DNA of 64,000 bases from CABZJG01 sp902512685 (GTDB taxonomy: Bacteria > Pseudomonadota > Alphaproteobacteria > Rhodobacterales > Rhodobacteraceae), in NCBI GenBank assembly GCA_051201605.1, contig CP179201.1, positions 3,782,001 through 3,846,000 of the forward strand, given 5' to 3'. Position 1 is the stretch's first letter. Each line of letters opens with the position of its first letter. The notes under the pieces are model-generated. The model worked only from the letters and a program-made list of their open reading frames with translations, was not told the origin of the DNA and did not search any database. Shown here piece after piece: positions 12,001-21,000 of this stretch. Both the position numbers and the translations under genes were made by a program.

Positions 12001-13385
12001 ATATTACCGCTGACGGCGTTAATTTGCTTCGCGGTGAAGGTGACGTTTGACTCTATCTCCAGCACCTCAATGTCTTGCCAGCTCGAATTTGAGTCGAATA
12101 CATTCGTCCCAGACACTGTCAGAATATCACTATCTGCGACATCACCCGCATCCGTAATTGTAATGCGGTCGCCCTCAGCGGCAATTATTGCCCCATCCTC
12201 GATACGCACCTCGTCGGCGCCATTACCGAGATCAACCACAAAGACATTTGCGTCGGCACCATTTTGTATAATCAGTTTGTCCGCCTGGTCACTTCCCGTA
12301 ACGTTGACGTCATCGGTTACCGTGATAAAGTTTGCTGATGTTGCAGCGGTCAAATCGAGAGTAGCCTGGCCCGCATTCAGCGTCGCCGTGAGCGTACCAG
12401 TCGTCAACTGCGCGATCGCCTCAATGTCAGTGGCAGTAGCCAAGCCGGAGACAGTTATATCACCAGAATAAGGCGCCACTCCATCCAATGCCGCCAGAAT
12501 GTCAGCCGCAGTGCCGACAAGTTGTACCGCACTATCTCCGAGAGTTATTCCACCACTCGTGCCATCATTGATTAATTTCAATTGGCTGAGCGTATGCGCG
12601 TCATTAAGCGTGACGGCACCGGTGTATGTAGTGATGCCCTCCAATGCCGCCGCAAGGTCTGCGGAAGTACCAGAGAGGGCAATGCCGGGATCCCCGGTAT
12701 TATCACCAACGTCATTGAAACTAATAGTCCCCGTCGTCGCGGTATTGATTGCCTTCAAATCTGGAAGGCTGTGTGCCTCGGTTATTGTGACGTTAACTTC
12801 TGCCAAGCTAACCAGCTGTTCTTCCTCCAGAACGGCACGAACATCGGCCGCCGATCCCGTGACCTCAGTGACACTGGCCGAGGTGACATCACCCGTCGTT
12901 TTGTTGGCTATAATCGTTAAGTCTGTTGCGCTAACTGAGGGCCCATCGGACAGTGTGATTGAAAAGCTCGAAGTGTACTTACTAACATCCTGTGCCTTGG
13001 CACCCTCGATAGTACCAGCGTAAGACGTGAGAGGATCTGGACCACTACTTCCACCGCCACACGCGGCGAGCGGCAAGAGGAGAACCGGCAATAGGCCCTT
13101 TTTGTTTCGCTTGGCGGCTTCTGCCCACTTCCTGATGAATGCATCTCGCGCATCACCCGCCGGTATTCTCACTACTTCGTATTCGAAGCCAGAATTTTGC
13201 GCGACACCCACAATGTCTGCGTCGTCAGTAAGTACGCGCGCGCCTGCCAGTGTATCACCACAGTACTCTACGGGGGCAAAATGATCGCCGTTGGGATGGT
13301 CATTCGGGACGCTTAGTATAATCGCATTAACAGAGGGTCCATTCTGACTAACTGAAAACGAACAGCCAACAGTCGACAATTCCAT
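3069..13385 (-). CDS. Giant repetitive surface protein, putative T1SS adhesin (3438 aa)
   Basis: Probable secreted adhesin exported by a type I system. Residues 1-90 form an N-terminal domain. A basic patch (KRNKKG), a hydrophobic run and a lipobox-like LAAC ending at Cys109 follow. Around residues 350-450 is a calcium-binding-like stretch (GSDQADK, LGNGADEV). Residues about 680-1300 are repeats with an 'IGNIETL'/'VSNIEAL' signature, including a 226-residue duplicated block. A CSPG/cadherin-like region starts near 1560, with 'NDKPVY' and 'NDAPIASD' domain junctions at about 1850-2000. Residues about 2300-3080 hold three 260-residue Ig-like repeats. The C-terminus ends in TIDVI and has no RTX nonapeptide block. 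The ATG at 13385 is preceded by GGGGGAAT. The N-terminal module and the repeats just after it match the 8973-residue protein, so the two are paralogues. Cell-surface location and adhesion are inferred. Confidence 0.88.
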   Translation of the reverse strand: MELSTVGCSFSVSQNGPSVNAIILSVPNDHPNGDHFAPVEYCGDTLAGARVLTDDADIVGVAQNSGFEYEVVRIPAGDARDAFIRKWAEAAKRNKKGLLPVLLLPLAACGGGSSGPDPLTSYAGTIEGAKAQDVSKYTSSFSITLSDGPSVSATDLTIIANKTTGDVTSASVTEVTGSAADVRAVLEEEQLVSLAEVNVTITEAHSLPDLKAINTATTGTISFNDVGDNTGDPGIALSGTSADLAAALEGITTYTGAVTLNDAHTLSQLKLINDGTSGGITLGDSAVQLVGTAADILAALDGVAPYSGDITVSGLATATDIEAIAQLTTGTLTATLNAGQATLDLTAATSANFITVTDDVNVTGSDQADKLIIQNGADANVFVVDLGNGADEVRIEDGAIIAAEGDRITITDAGDVADSDILTVSGTNVFDSNSSWQDIEVLEIESNVTFTAKQINAVSGNIKVADAVKDDGGEHKVTIAAVSAADLAPGETLEEANAVSLSSLEGVTSIAVDKGIEAEVALEAAQDLVATKEKYKDNADVDTGIEIIVDDSDPTSTGIIVVSAAAKKEIEDNVPVKVGGEVVTTIPYAVGDSFANIQSELVPDPDYVKNAISVSVTDPNSLSDLNGASLEGAKKLTFKGGIQDQLVNLLDGGGVAFSAELSSALSKDASAQIIVSDAVVIGNIETLMTAGASLNKLTYALNAGQEMLGTLGYSDIAAKVAIVDQSSLKAAADATVTLDAASSVANIETLTELGVPVAGLTYALTAGQETLGTLGYSDIADKLVIVDTASNFTASDATVTVSAATSVSNIEALASAGAALSNVTYDLNDAAAALTAGAAAAEVAGATKIAVSDAASIGNIETLISSGASIADITYSLSSDAEKLGSQDYANIADKLVIVDTASNFTASDATVTVSAATSVSNIEALTSAGATLSNITYNLDDAFAALTAGTATAEVAGATNLSVSDAVSIGNIETLVNAGSSLNKLTYALTAGQETLGTLGYSDIADKLVIVDTASNFTASDATVTVSAATSVSNIEALASAGAALSNVTYDLNDAAAALTAGAAAAEVAGATKIAVSDAASIGNIETLISSGASIADITYSLSSDAEKLGSQDYANIADKLVIVDTASNFTASDATVTVSAATSVSNIEALTSAGATLSNITYNLDDAFAALTAGTATAEVAGATNLSVSDAVSIGNIETLVNAGSSLNKLTYALTAGQETLGTLGYSDIADKLVIVDTASNFTASDATVTVSAATSVSNIEALASAGAALSNVTYDLNDAAAALTAGAAAAEVAGATKIAVSDVSGSTISVSDIIGIMSGTSSAVTLSNAVTLSGSATEFNGLGSSLGNLTFELSNLKVTGDSALTLDTLKSLNVKTAGAIDLNTATLGVDWSGTTNDIASALSGLSGLGGDITISNASSLEDLKVIQSVTSGTVSLNEKTFAISGASVDIKAALTGIQGYEGDITVTDQGLTGITGVNLVNETNALTSGVVTATVSGSASQLKSLATGTSDNISITPTSVVTLTEYNQIVAKTGLDFSYSGATETSVTEDVAKTLTLDDFSFTGSNQSDISSVVIASATRGSLKLDGAPVSLGDEINAQEIVDGNLIYQTLSNDAGDDSFKFLVKENDKSSGNEVTLTLDVTAVDDQPVNTVPSATIQIDEKSTDAILGISVSDSDTGIVEVTLGVNSGTLSIKTDVSGGLSASNISQNDTNTVVLSGTKSAVNATLAHAQGVQFTPASDDADIAVTLTVTTTSGESGVDQDTISIFVNDVDEPPTLSVVNDASLTIQQGEALDISLLAQDDIDSSPNVTITEKPNWVNVISSLDKITSAVTTNSEVGSHTIKLTVDDGASNIVAKILTVIVENVNDKPVYSPPLSQDITVDQDASFSIDLSTLFSDPDAGSAAPTLTVIDKPDAAVFDASTGILTWTPVDEDLVGDNPATNGVSLTATDVLNAETDAEFTITVTNTNDAPIASDKLVAEAVTEGVWTSGAVEKTLQSLTMVIDPDDGNISNFSVAISQSTGIYGSLAYNSDTDTFSYTPVLSSVEALTEGETVSDSFSIVFTDAGNLSSESKTLSFGLIGENDLPTVTAPSFEELDSGAQNVTVGVLTGTDDVDTATLAFELTTNVGTDNTSFEIANGNELKLKTGVTTSSSASPYVIEVVAIDGEGDQSTPLSFEVTVNTTDNAPSILSVNADKSDKDLGIDETLTLTATASEAVTSNSGTATFNITLSNNEIVVMTRSSSDATKFTGTYTVEAGDTSSSDLNVLSYDAGNVIDTGSDGNALDTEQGAFALTNLTLDATRPEATISATGHTYNSAAGTLVLAGEKLNTLGASDGDSVKSLLDWTKLTWNAVGGTSVPTEVLAVGDIDTAVVDTAENTITVVLNSATDTGSTALHALANFGGTGAGKVDTITVSEGFLKDSVGNTSAQSAATATIEMVDQTAPVVVSVTAVTSTGEATVGVGESITFTATMTDDNAMKVGTSFTLSLSNGASVTLERTDSTGVKEMVGVYTIAEGDTDSSDLTIASMSASPTASDVSGNILVAATPSLTNTTAIAVKGTLSEATISATGHTYNSAAGTLVLAGEKLNTLGASDGDSVKSLLDWTKLTWNAVGGTSVPTEVLAVGDIDTAVVDTAENTITVVLNSATDTGSTALHALANFGGTGAGKVDTITVSEGFLKDIFGNASSAQNDTTATIEMVDQTAPVVVSVTAVTSTGEATVGVGESITFTATMTDDNAMKVGTSFTLSLSNGASVTLERTDSTGVKEMVGVYTIAEGDTDSSDLTIASMSASPTASDVSGNILVAATPSLTNTTAIAVKGTLSEATISATGHTYNSAAGTLVLAGEKLNTLGASDGDSVKSLLDWTKLTWNAVGGTSVPTEVLAVGDIDTAVVDTAENTITVVLNSATDTGSTALHALANFGGTGAGKVDTITVSEGFLKDIFGNASSAQNDTTATIEMVDQTAPVVVSVTAVTSTGEATVGVGESITFTATMTDDNAMKVGTSFTLSLSNGASVTLERTDSTGVKEMVGVYTIAEGDTDSSDLTIASMSASPTASDVSGNILVAATPSLTNTTAIAVDTTAPTAKLQSSGHSLNTLTDTLTLSINNVGTLGESDGASVKSQLDWTKLVWNAVGDPTNSMTFSSADISSAVVDTTGEAILVTLAEGTDLGATKLYAFSGFGGIGGKIDTVQASAGFLNDSAGNSSSEEDAVTTVDVSMVDTTVPVIKSITAEGPSGATLVGAGDLVTFTAVMTDVNEMRVGTKFIINLDDDLGSVELIRTANTAVDEFVGEYTVQSSDNSDGLTISNYMVPSTGSGAQDISGNKLEGGASLSLTNDDDITVDTAAPLALAAHTYVTNKLTVILSEAITNQSRTNLENGLLELTGVNAVTDSYSKVLGLRLDIDSSFNLTQIDITNSAVNLEDTYGNNALVTTIDVI
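4147..6469 (-). repeat. Three tandem 780-bp repeats inside the 3438-aa giant gene
   Basis: Copies begin at 4147, 4927 and 5707 and are essentially identical at the DNA level. The third copy is 3 bp shorter because a short segment near 6080-6115 differs. Each copy encodes a 260-residue bacterial Ig-like pair ('TAPVVVSVTAV...GHTYNSAAGTLVLAGEKL'). Such high identity points to recent amplification or ongoing homogenisation. Confidence 0.95.
9472..11108 (-). repeat. Tandem 678-bp repeats (about 2.4 copies) inside the 3438-aa giant gene
   Basis: The sequence starting 'gctattttagtggcgcc' recurs at 9481, 10159 and 10837, an exact spacing of 678 bp (226 codons). The last copy is partial and ends near 11108. 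Within each copy are related sub-repeats with the 'NIETL'/'NIEAL' signature, so there are two levels of repetition. Confidence 0.93.
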
Positions 13386-13883
13386 GTAACATTCCCCCGA
13401 ATTAAATATTTATAAATAGTATCTATAGCAGAAGGTTACTTTGCAATTTGATTTCAATCAACAAAGATATTTGGCGTTACTGGAATCCATTACCTCTTGC
13501 GAACGAGTGGCTGCTGATACAGAGAGAGAAAATCGTCAGAAATACCTTTATTTGGTGGCTCAAATAATGGAAATTAAGGCTTTTTAACTAAGCTTCGGTT
13601 AGGCTGATTTGCTTCTGATAAAAACTGTCTGTTCGCCTTTCTATATTTCATGTGAAGCGGATATGCACGTTAAGCTGGGTGAGCCTTTATCAAGGTCATG
13701 TCAATGTAATTATACGGATGCACAAATCATGACTAGCACAATACTTTGCTGTTCAGAATTGGTCGCGGTTTAATGCGCTGTTCACTGTAATAGATCCAAT
13801 CCTCTAAAGCCGGCTTGTTTCTTTTATTTGTTTAAACATGCGCTCGAGAAAAGAAAAAGGCCAAGGTAAAGAACATCCGAATT
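13386..13883. other. 498-bp intergenic region upstream of the 3438-aa giant gene
   Basis: AT-rich with no convincing open frame on either strand. It lies between the stop of the 188-residue gene and the start of the second giant gene. It must hold the leader of the giant gene and probably its promoter, because a gap this long is unlikely inside an operon. I could not pick a reliable -35/-10 pair or an obvious terminator by eye. Confidence 0.6.
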
Positions 13884-14450
13884 TTAGTTAAGTTTGATAG
13901 AGGTCTTTGGCTCAGTTAAGCCCCGCTCATACCAGTCAGGAAAACTCCCGCCCCCCCAGTCAGCCGCTGTATACATATCAAATAGTATATCCAAGACAAC
14001 GCGAAAAGTTTCTTCAGTCATGCCCATACTGGCATTGATTGTTCGGTCGTCCGTAAATATCAGGATAAAGTCACCTTGCTCTCTTTTCTTTATTTGCAAG
14101 GTTATACAAAGCCATTCTGGAGACTTTTCCTTTGGAACCACTGGGCACTCTGCACCTTCAGAGTTGCGCTGCTGGCGTGCCTGCTCCTGTCTCATGTCTT
14201 GCGCTATATCTTTCGGAAAACCTTCAGGAATTTTCTCTTCTAATTGAGTTGAGATCAAAGGAATTGCTTTATCCGCGAGGCGTCTGGTAATTAAAACACT
14301 TTGCTGCGCTCCTTCAACGTCCACGCAATCTAATCGTATACGATCCTCCACTGGAAGATAGCGAGCAGTGAATGTTTTAATAATGAACTCAAACCGAGGG
14401 GGTAAATCTTCAGTTATTGCTATTATTTCTTCGGGCGGTCCTGAAGTCAT
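13884..14450 (-). CDS. T1SS-locus accessory protein of unknown function (188 aa)
   Basis: A soluble protein with no signal peptide or transmembrane segment. Residues about 25-65 contain 'RYLPVEDRIRLDC' followed by 'VLITRRLADKAIPLI'. This pattern (a strand with an 'EDR', then 'TRRL' leading into a helix) recalls hypothetical proteins I have seen beside T1SS adhesin genes, but I cannot name a family. The middle is charged and the C-terminal half has the pattern 'LCITLQIKKREQGDFILIFTD'. Its ATG overlaps the stop of the upstream DUF6447-like gene (ATGA), so the two are translationally coupled. Its place between two giant cargo genes suggests a role in their production, folding or export. That is inference. 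Confidence 0.8.
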   Translation of the reverse strand: MTSGPPEEIIAITEDLPPRFEFIIKTFTARYLPVEDRIRLDCVDVEGAQQSVLITRRLADKAIPLISTQLEEKIPEGFPKDIAQDMRQEQARQQRNSEGAECPVVPKEKSPEWLCITLQIKKREQGDFILIFTDDRTINASMGMTEETFRVVLDILFDMYTAADWGGGSFPDWYERGLTEPKTSIKLN

Positions 14451-14674
14451 TCCTCGGATGTATCTTCGGTAGGTATAGGTTCAACACCTGATTTTTTTAT
14501 TTCTGCCTTGAGCGCTGCAGCGTAAGTACGTTGCGCAGTTTGATAAACCCCAATTTCATTTTTAAGTTTTTGAAGCTGAACTTCCAAAAATTGAAGGCTT
14601 TTTAAGACTGCTTGTCCATGATCGCTTAGATCTTCAGTATTGTATTCTATGTCATCTAATTTGATCTTGGGCAT
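14447..14674 (-). CDS. DUF6447-like small protein, copy 2 (75 aa)
   Basis: A small protein with a short beta-hairpin start ('KIKLDDIEYNTEDLS') followed by one long amphipathic helix ('LKSLQFLEVQLQKLKNEIGVYQTAQRTYAAALKAEI'-type pattern). This matches the layout I associate with DUF6447, a family of unknown function. The AGAGGT ribosome-binding site is well spaced. It is 13 bp downstream of a paralogue and overlaps the next gene by 4 bp. With its neighbours it forms a three-gene cassette placed between the two giant genes. Function is unknown. A chaperone or export-accessory role is only suggested by position. Confidence 0.8.
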   Translation of the reverse strand: MPKIKLDDIEYNTEDLSDHGQAVLKSLQFLEVQLQKLKNEIGVYQTAQRTYAAALKAEIKKSGVEPIPTEDTSEE

Positions 14675-14687
14675 GTAATTTTACCTC

Positions 14688-14918
14688 TTAATCCTCAGAA
14701 AATAATGCGCCAAGGTCGACACCAGATTTATTCTCAACAACCTCAGTTTTTAGGTCTGAGACATAGGCATTCTTCGCCCGGTTCATTAGGGCGAGCTTTG
14801 CATTTAATTCATCGAGTGATTGGAGAGCGAAAAAAAGGTGAGACCATATTTTCTTACCCTCTTCTGATAGGTTCTCAATCTTATATTCGTTTCCTTCTAG
14901 AGTGAAGCTTTTGCCCAT
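14688..14918 (-). CDS. DUF6447-like small protein, copy 1 (76 aa)
   Basis: A paralogue of the gene at 14447-14674. It aligns as 'SFTLEGNEYKIENLSEEGKKIW...' against 'KIKLDDIEYNTEDLSDHGQAVL...' and is likewise followed by a long helix with 'RAKNAYVSDLKTEV'. I chose the ATG at 14918 because it aligns with the family start. An in-frame ATG at 14936 would add six residues, but its AAAGG site sits directly against the start codon. The acidic tail ends LGALFSED. It is first in the three-gene cassette, just downstream of the giant gene's terminator. Confidence 0.78.
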   Translation of the reverse strand: MGKSFTLEGNEYKIENLSEEGKKIWSHLFFALQSLDELNAKLALMNRAKNAYVSDLKTEVVENKSGVDLGALFSED

Positions 14919-14990
14919 GCCTAGATTTCCACCCATCCTTTTGTTTGTCGGCGAGATTGTCCAATAAGGTAAGACATATTTATCAAACCT

Positions 14991-14996
14991 ATTATA
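14991..14996 (-). promoter_or_regulatory. Possible -10 box (TATAAT) for the DUF6447 cassette
   Basis: On the minus strand a perfect TATAAT lies about 73 nt upstream of the chosen DUF6447 start, right behind the T-run of the preceding terminator. No strong -35 hexamer is evident at the usual spacing, so this is a suggestion only. Confidence 0.3.
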
Positions 14997-14999
14997 GTT

Positions 15000-15027
15000 C
15001 TAAATAAAAAGCGGCCATCGGGCCGCT
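15000..15027 (-). terminator. Intrinsic terminator after the 8973-aa giant gene
   Basis: On the minus strand a perfect 7-bp GC-rich stem AGCGGCC / GGCCGCT with a 4-nt loop is followed by TTTTTATTTA. It lies 22 bp beyond the giant gene's stop codon. It should end or attenuate giant-gene transcription before the DUF6447 cassette. Confidence 0.85.
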
Positions 15028-15048
15028 CCTTTATTTCCTTTATAAAGA

Positions 15049-18000
15049 CTAGATAAAGTCAGTCGAACCCAAAATATCGTTTCCAACATTTCCATCGGAC
15101 AATATAGAATTGTCCAAGACTATACCTGAATTAGTACCAGCCACATCGAAGTATACAAATGTGTCCGAACCGCTATCAAAGTCTATTACAAACTGATCGT
15201 CCGTTTCATTAAACTCGCCTCGGATAAGTAGAGCAAAGCCTAACGGAACATCTGTCATCGCGGCTTTTACGTTTCCACTATCTACGTAGATTTCACCACT
15301 AACATATCCTGTATTGAAGAAGGTCAAATTCTCTGCATCGGTTGAGTCAATGTTAATTTTGTCAGTGCCCGTAACAAAGTCTCGGATTACATCAAAGCTT
15401 CCAACAAACTTATCGCCATCCGTCAGACCACCCGAGAAATCAGTATCGCTGTATATATCAGACGCACTATCTGTGGATTCAAACACGAAGATGTCAGCTC
15501 CATTTCCACCAGTAAGTGTATCTTCCCCTGTTCCCCCGGTTATGGTATCAGCGCCGTCGCCGCCTAGTATTATATCGTTACCACCCAAACCAATTATAGT
15601 GTCATCCCCGGAACCACCAGTAACTGTCTGCCCACCTGCATTTAATGTAAACGAATTACCCGCGGCACTCGCCAGTTGGTAGCTTTCCACTGCAGCGTTT
15701 CCAGCTACGGCTCCAGTATTAGACAAAGTTACCGTGTTATCGCCTGTTGCAGCATTAATCTTATTATGCTGTGCGATAGTTAGAGTAACATCTGCACCAG
15801 ATTGAAGCTGAAGATTGTCGATATTCCCTAGATCTGAATTGGTCGATAAATTTACGCCATTAGCAACAGTAGCTGTTACAGTTGTAGGATTTACATTGCC
15901 TAAATCTGTAGAGGCATTGACGTTTTTGACTGTTATGGCTCCAAGCCCAGTGACCGTTTCAGCCGTTACACCAGCTTCATCGACAGTTAGCGACCCTCCG
16001 CTAGCAACAGAGGCACTTAAGAGTATATTGCCTAAATCTGTGTCAGAAGAAAAATCAACTGTTTCGGATCCGCCAACACTTAATGTCAAAGAGTTATTAG
16101 CCAAACCCGTGGTCGTTCCGCTTATGTCGTCGTATTGACTACCAGTCAAAGTTATGCCGCTTATTCCGTCTACTGCAACCTTCGCAATATTGGTAACAAC
16201 TGTGCCTTGGTTACCACTAACCGCACCAAGCGTGACAGAGGCCGCAGCCAGTGGGCTCGCGGTGTTCGCGGTGATAAACGTGTCAAACTGCGTGTTGGTA
16301 AGCGTAATCGATGTAATACCGTTGCCCGCAACTTTGTCACCATTCGCAAGCAACGTCGTCTTCGCATCCGCATTCGAAACTGAACCAACCGTAATTGAGT
16401 CCGCCGCAAACGCATCGTCCAGATTGGCCCCCGCACTACCAGCAACTGTGTTCAACTGCGTCTCCGTCAGAGAGATCGTAGAGACACCATCATCCGCAAC
16501 CTTCGCAATATTGGTAACAACTGTGCCTTGGTTACCACTAACCGCACCAAGCGTGACAGAGGCCGCAGCCAGTGGGCTCGCGGTGTTCGCGGTGATAAAC
16601 GTGTCAAACTGCGTGTTGGTAAGCGTAATCGATGTAATACCGTTGCCCGCAACTTTGTCACCATTCGCAAGCAACGTCGTCTTCGCATCCGCATTCGAAA
16701 CTGAACCAACCGTAATTGAGTCCGCCGCAAACGCATCGTCCAGATTGGCCCCCGCACTACCAGCAACTGTGTTCAACTGCGTCTCCGTCAGAGAGATCGT
16801 AGAGACTTGATCATCAGCTAACTTGCCGTGGTTATTAACAACTGCTGTAATCTCAGCTGCACCAGTATCAATAACCTTATCTCCCAAGCTCACGCCACCA
16901 TCCGTGAACGCTGCAGCCTTATTCGTCATTGCTGTCTTGAACTGCACGTCACCGGTGAAGGTGATCGAGCCTACACCATCATCCGCAACCTTCGCAGCAT
17001 TATCGGCAACTGTGTCTTGGTTGCCGCTAACCGTACCAAGCGTAACAGCGTCTGCAGCCAGTGGGCTCGCGGTGTTCGCGGTGATAAACGTGTCAAACTG
17101 CGTGTTGGTAAGCGTAATCGATGTAATACCGTTGCCCGCAACTTTGTCACCATTCGCAAGCAACGTCGTCTTCGCATCCGCATTCGAAACTGAACCAACC
17201 GTAATTGAGTCCGCCGCAAACGCATCGTCCAGATTGGCCCCCGCACTACCAGCAACTGTGTTCAACTGCGTCTCCGTCAGAGAGATCGTAGAGACTTGAT
17301 CATCAGCTAACTTGCCGTGGTTATTAACAACTGCTGTAATCTCAGCTGCACCAGTATCAATATCCTTATCTCCCAAGCTCACGCCACCATCCGTGAACGC
17401 TGCAGCCTTATTCGTCATTGCTGTCTTGAACTGCACGTCACCGGTGAAGGTGATCGAGCCTACACCATCATCCGCAACCTTCGCAGCATTATCGGCAACT
17501 GTGTCTTGGTTGCCGCTAACCGTACCAAGCGTAACAGCGTCTGCAGCCAGTGGGCTCGCGGTGTTCGCGGTGATAAACGTGTCAAACTGCGTGTTGGTAA
17601 GCGTAATCGATGTAATACCGTTGCCCGCAACTTTGTCACCATTCGCAAGCAACGTCGTCTTCGCATCCGCATTCGAAACTGAACCAACCGTAATTGAGTC
17701 CGCCGCAAACGCATCGTCCAGATTGGCCCCCGCACTACCAGCAACTGTGTTCAACTGCGTCTCCGTCAGAGAGATCGTAGAGACACCATCATCCGCAACC
17801 TTCGCAATATTGGTAACAACTGTGCCTTGGTTACCACTAACCGCACCAAGCGTGACAGAGGCCGCAGCCAGTGGGCTCGCGGTGTTCGCGGTGATAAACG
17901 TGTCAAACTGCGTGTTGGTAAGCGTAATCGATGTAATACCGTTGCCCGCAACTTTGTCACCATTCGCAAGCAACGTCGTCTTCGCATCCGCATTCGAAAC

Positions 18001-21000
18001 TGAACCAACCGTAATTGAGTCCGCCGCAAACGCATCGTCCAGATTGGCCCCCGCACTACCAGCAACTGTGTTCAACTGCGTCTCCGTCAGAGAGATCGTA
18101 GAGACTTGATCATCAGCTAACTTGCCGTGGTTATTAACAACTGCTGTAATCTCAGCTGCACCAGTATCAATATCCTTATCTCCCAAGCTCACGCCACCAT
18201 CCGTGAACGCTGCAGCCTTATTCGTCATTGCTGTCTTGAACTGCACGTCACCGGTGAAGGTGATCGAGCCTACACCATCATCCGCAACCTTCGCAGCATT
18301 ATCGGCAACTGTGTCTTGGTTGCCGCTAACCGTACCAAGCGTAACAGCGTCTGCAGCCAGTGGGCTCGCGGTGTTCGCGGTGATAAACGTGTCAAACTGC
18401 GTGTTGGTAAGCGTAATCGATGTAATACCGTTGCCCGCAACTTTGTCACCATTCGCAAGCAACGTCGTCTTCGCATCCGCATTCGAAACTGAACCAACCG
18501 TAATTGAGTCCGCCGCAAACGCATCGTCCAGATTGGCCCCCGCACTACCAGCAACTGTGTTCAACTGCGTCTCCGTCAGAGAGATCGTAGAGACACCATC
18601 ATCCGCAACCTTCGCAATATTGGTAACAACTGTGCCTTGGTTGCCGCTAACCGCACCAAGCGTGACAGAGGCCGCAGCCAGTGGGCTCGCGGTGTTCGCG
18701 GTGATAAACGTGTCAAACTGCGTGTTGGTAAGCGTAATCGATGTAATACCGTTGCCCGCAACTTTGTCACCATTCGCAAGCAACGTCGTCTTCGCATCCG
18801 CATTCGAAACTGAACCAACCGTAATTGAGTCCGCCGCAAACGCATCGTCCAGATTGGCCCCCGCACTACCAGCAACTGTGTTCAACTGCGTCTCCGTCAG
18901 AGAGATCGTAGAGACTTGATCATCAGCTAACTTGCCGTGGTTATTAACAACTGCTGTAATCTCAGCTGCACCAGTATCAATATCCTTATCTCCCAAGCTC
19001 ACGCCACCATCCGTGAACGCTGCAGCCTTATTCGTCATTGCTGTCTTGAACTGCACGTCACCGGTGAAGGTGATCGAGCCTACACCATCATCCGCAACCT
19101 TCGCAGCATTATCGGCAACTGTGTCTTGGTTGCCGCTAACCGTACCAAGCGTAACAGCGTCTGCAGCCAGTGGGCTCGCGGTGTTCGCGGTGATAAACGT
19201 GTCAAACTGCGTGTTGGTAAGCGTAATCGATGTAATACCGTTGCCCGCAACTTTGTCACCATTCGCAAGCAACGTCGTCTTCGCATCCGCATTCGAAACT
19301 GAACCAACCGTAATTGAGTCCGCCGCAAACGCATCGTCCAGATTGGCCCCCGCACTACCAGCAACTGTGTTCAACTGCGTCTCCGTCAGAGAGATCGTAG
19401 AGACTTGATCATCAGCTAACTTGCCGTGGTTATTAACAACTGCTGTAATCTCAGCTGCACCAGTATCAATATCCTTATCTCCCAAGCTCACGCCACCATC
19501 CGTGAACGCTGCAGCCTTATTCGTCATTGCTGTCTTGAACTGCACGTCACCGGTGAAGGTGATCGAGCCTACACCATCATCCGCAACCTTCGCAGCATTA
19601 TCGGCAACTGTGTCTTGGTTGCCGCTAACCGTACCAAGCGTAACAGCGTCTGCAGCCAGTGGGCTCGCGGTGTTCGCGGTGATAAACGTGTCAAACTGCG
19701 TGTTGGTAAGCGTAATCGATGTAATACCGTTGCCCGCAACTTTGTCACCATTCGCAAGCAACGTCGTCTTCGCATCCGCATTCGAAACTGAACCAACCGT
19801 AATTGAGTCCGCCGCAAACGCATCGTCCAGATTGGCCCCCGCACTACCAGCAACTGTGTTCAACTGCGTCTCCGTCAGAGAGATCGTAGAGACACCATCA
19901 TCCGCAACCTTCGCAATATTGGTAACAACTGTGCCTTGGTTACCACTAACCGCACCAAGCGTGACAGAGGCCGCAGCCAGTGGGCTCGCGGTGTTCGCGG
20001 TGATAAACGTGTCAAACTGCGTGTTGGTAAGCGTAATCGATGTAATACCGTTGCCCGCAACTTTGTCACCATTCGCAAGCAACGTCGTCTTCGCATCCGC
20101 ATTCGAAACTGAACCAACCGTAATTGAGTCCGCCGCAAACGCATCGTCCAGATTGGCCCCCGCACTACCAGCAACTGTGTTCAACTGCGTCTCCGTCAGA
20201 GAGATCGTAGAGACTTGATCATCAGCTAACTTGCCGTGGTTATTAACAACTGCTGTAATCTCAGCTGCACCAGTATCAATATCCTTATCTCCCAAGCTCA
20301 CGCCACCATCCGTGAACGCTGCAGCCTTATTCGTCATTGCTGTCTTGAACTGCACGTCACCGGTGAAGGTGATCGAGCCTACACCATCATCCGCAACCTT
20401 CGCAGCATTATCGGCAACTGTGTCTTGGTTGCCGCTAACCGTACCAAGCGTAACAGCGTCTGCAGCCAGTGGGCTCGCGGTGTTCGCGGTGATAAACGTG
20501 TCAAACTGCGTGTTGGTAAGCGTAATCGATGTAATACCGTTGCCCGCAACTTTGTCACCATTCGCAAGCAACGTCGTCTTCGCATCCGCATTCGAAACTG
20601 AACCAACCGTAATTGAGTCCGCCGCAAACGCATCGTCCAGATTGGCCCCCGCACTACCAGCAACTGTGTTCAACTGCGTCTCCGTCAGAGAGATCGTAGA
20701 GACACCATCATCCGCAACCTTCGCAATATTGGTAACAACTGTGCCTTGGTTACCACTAACCGCACCAAGCGTGACAGAGGCCGCAGCCAGTGGGCTCGCG
20801 GTGTTCGCGGTGATAAACGTGTCAAACTGCGTGTTGGTAAGCGTAATCGATGTAATACCGTTGCCCGCAACTTTGTCACCATTCGCAAGCAACGTCGTCT
20901 TCGCATCCGCATTCGAAACTGAACCAACCGTAATTGAGTCCGCCGCAAACGCATCGTCCAGATTGGCCCCCGCACTACCAGCAACTGTGTTCAACTGCGT

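Noticed and set aside
11632..12471. 279-codon plus-strand frame opposite the second giant gene
   Set aside because: It is antisense to well-supported coding sequence, with no start signal and only hydrophobic Ser/Ala/Val composition.
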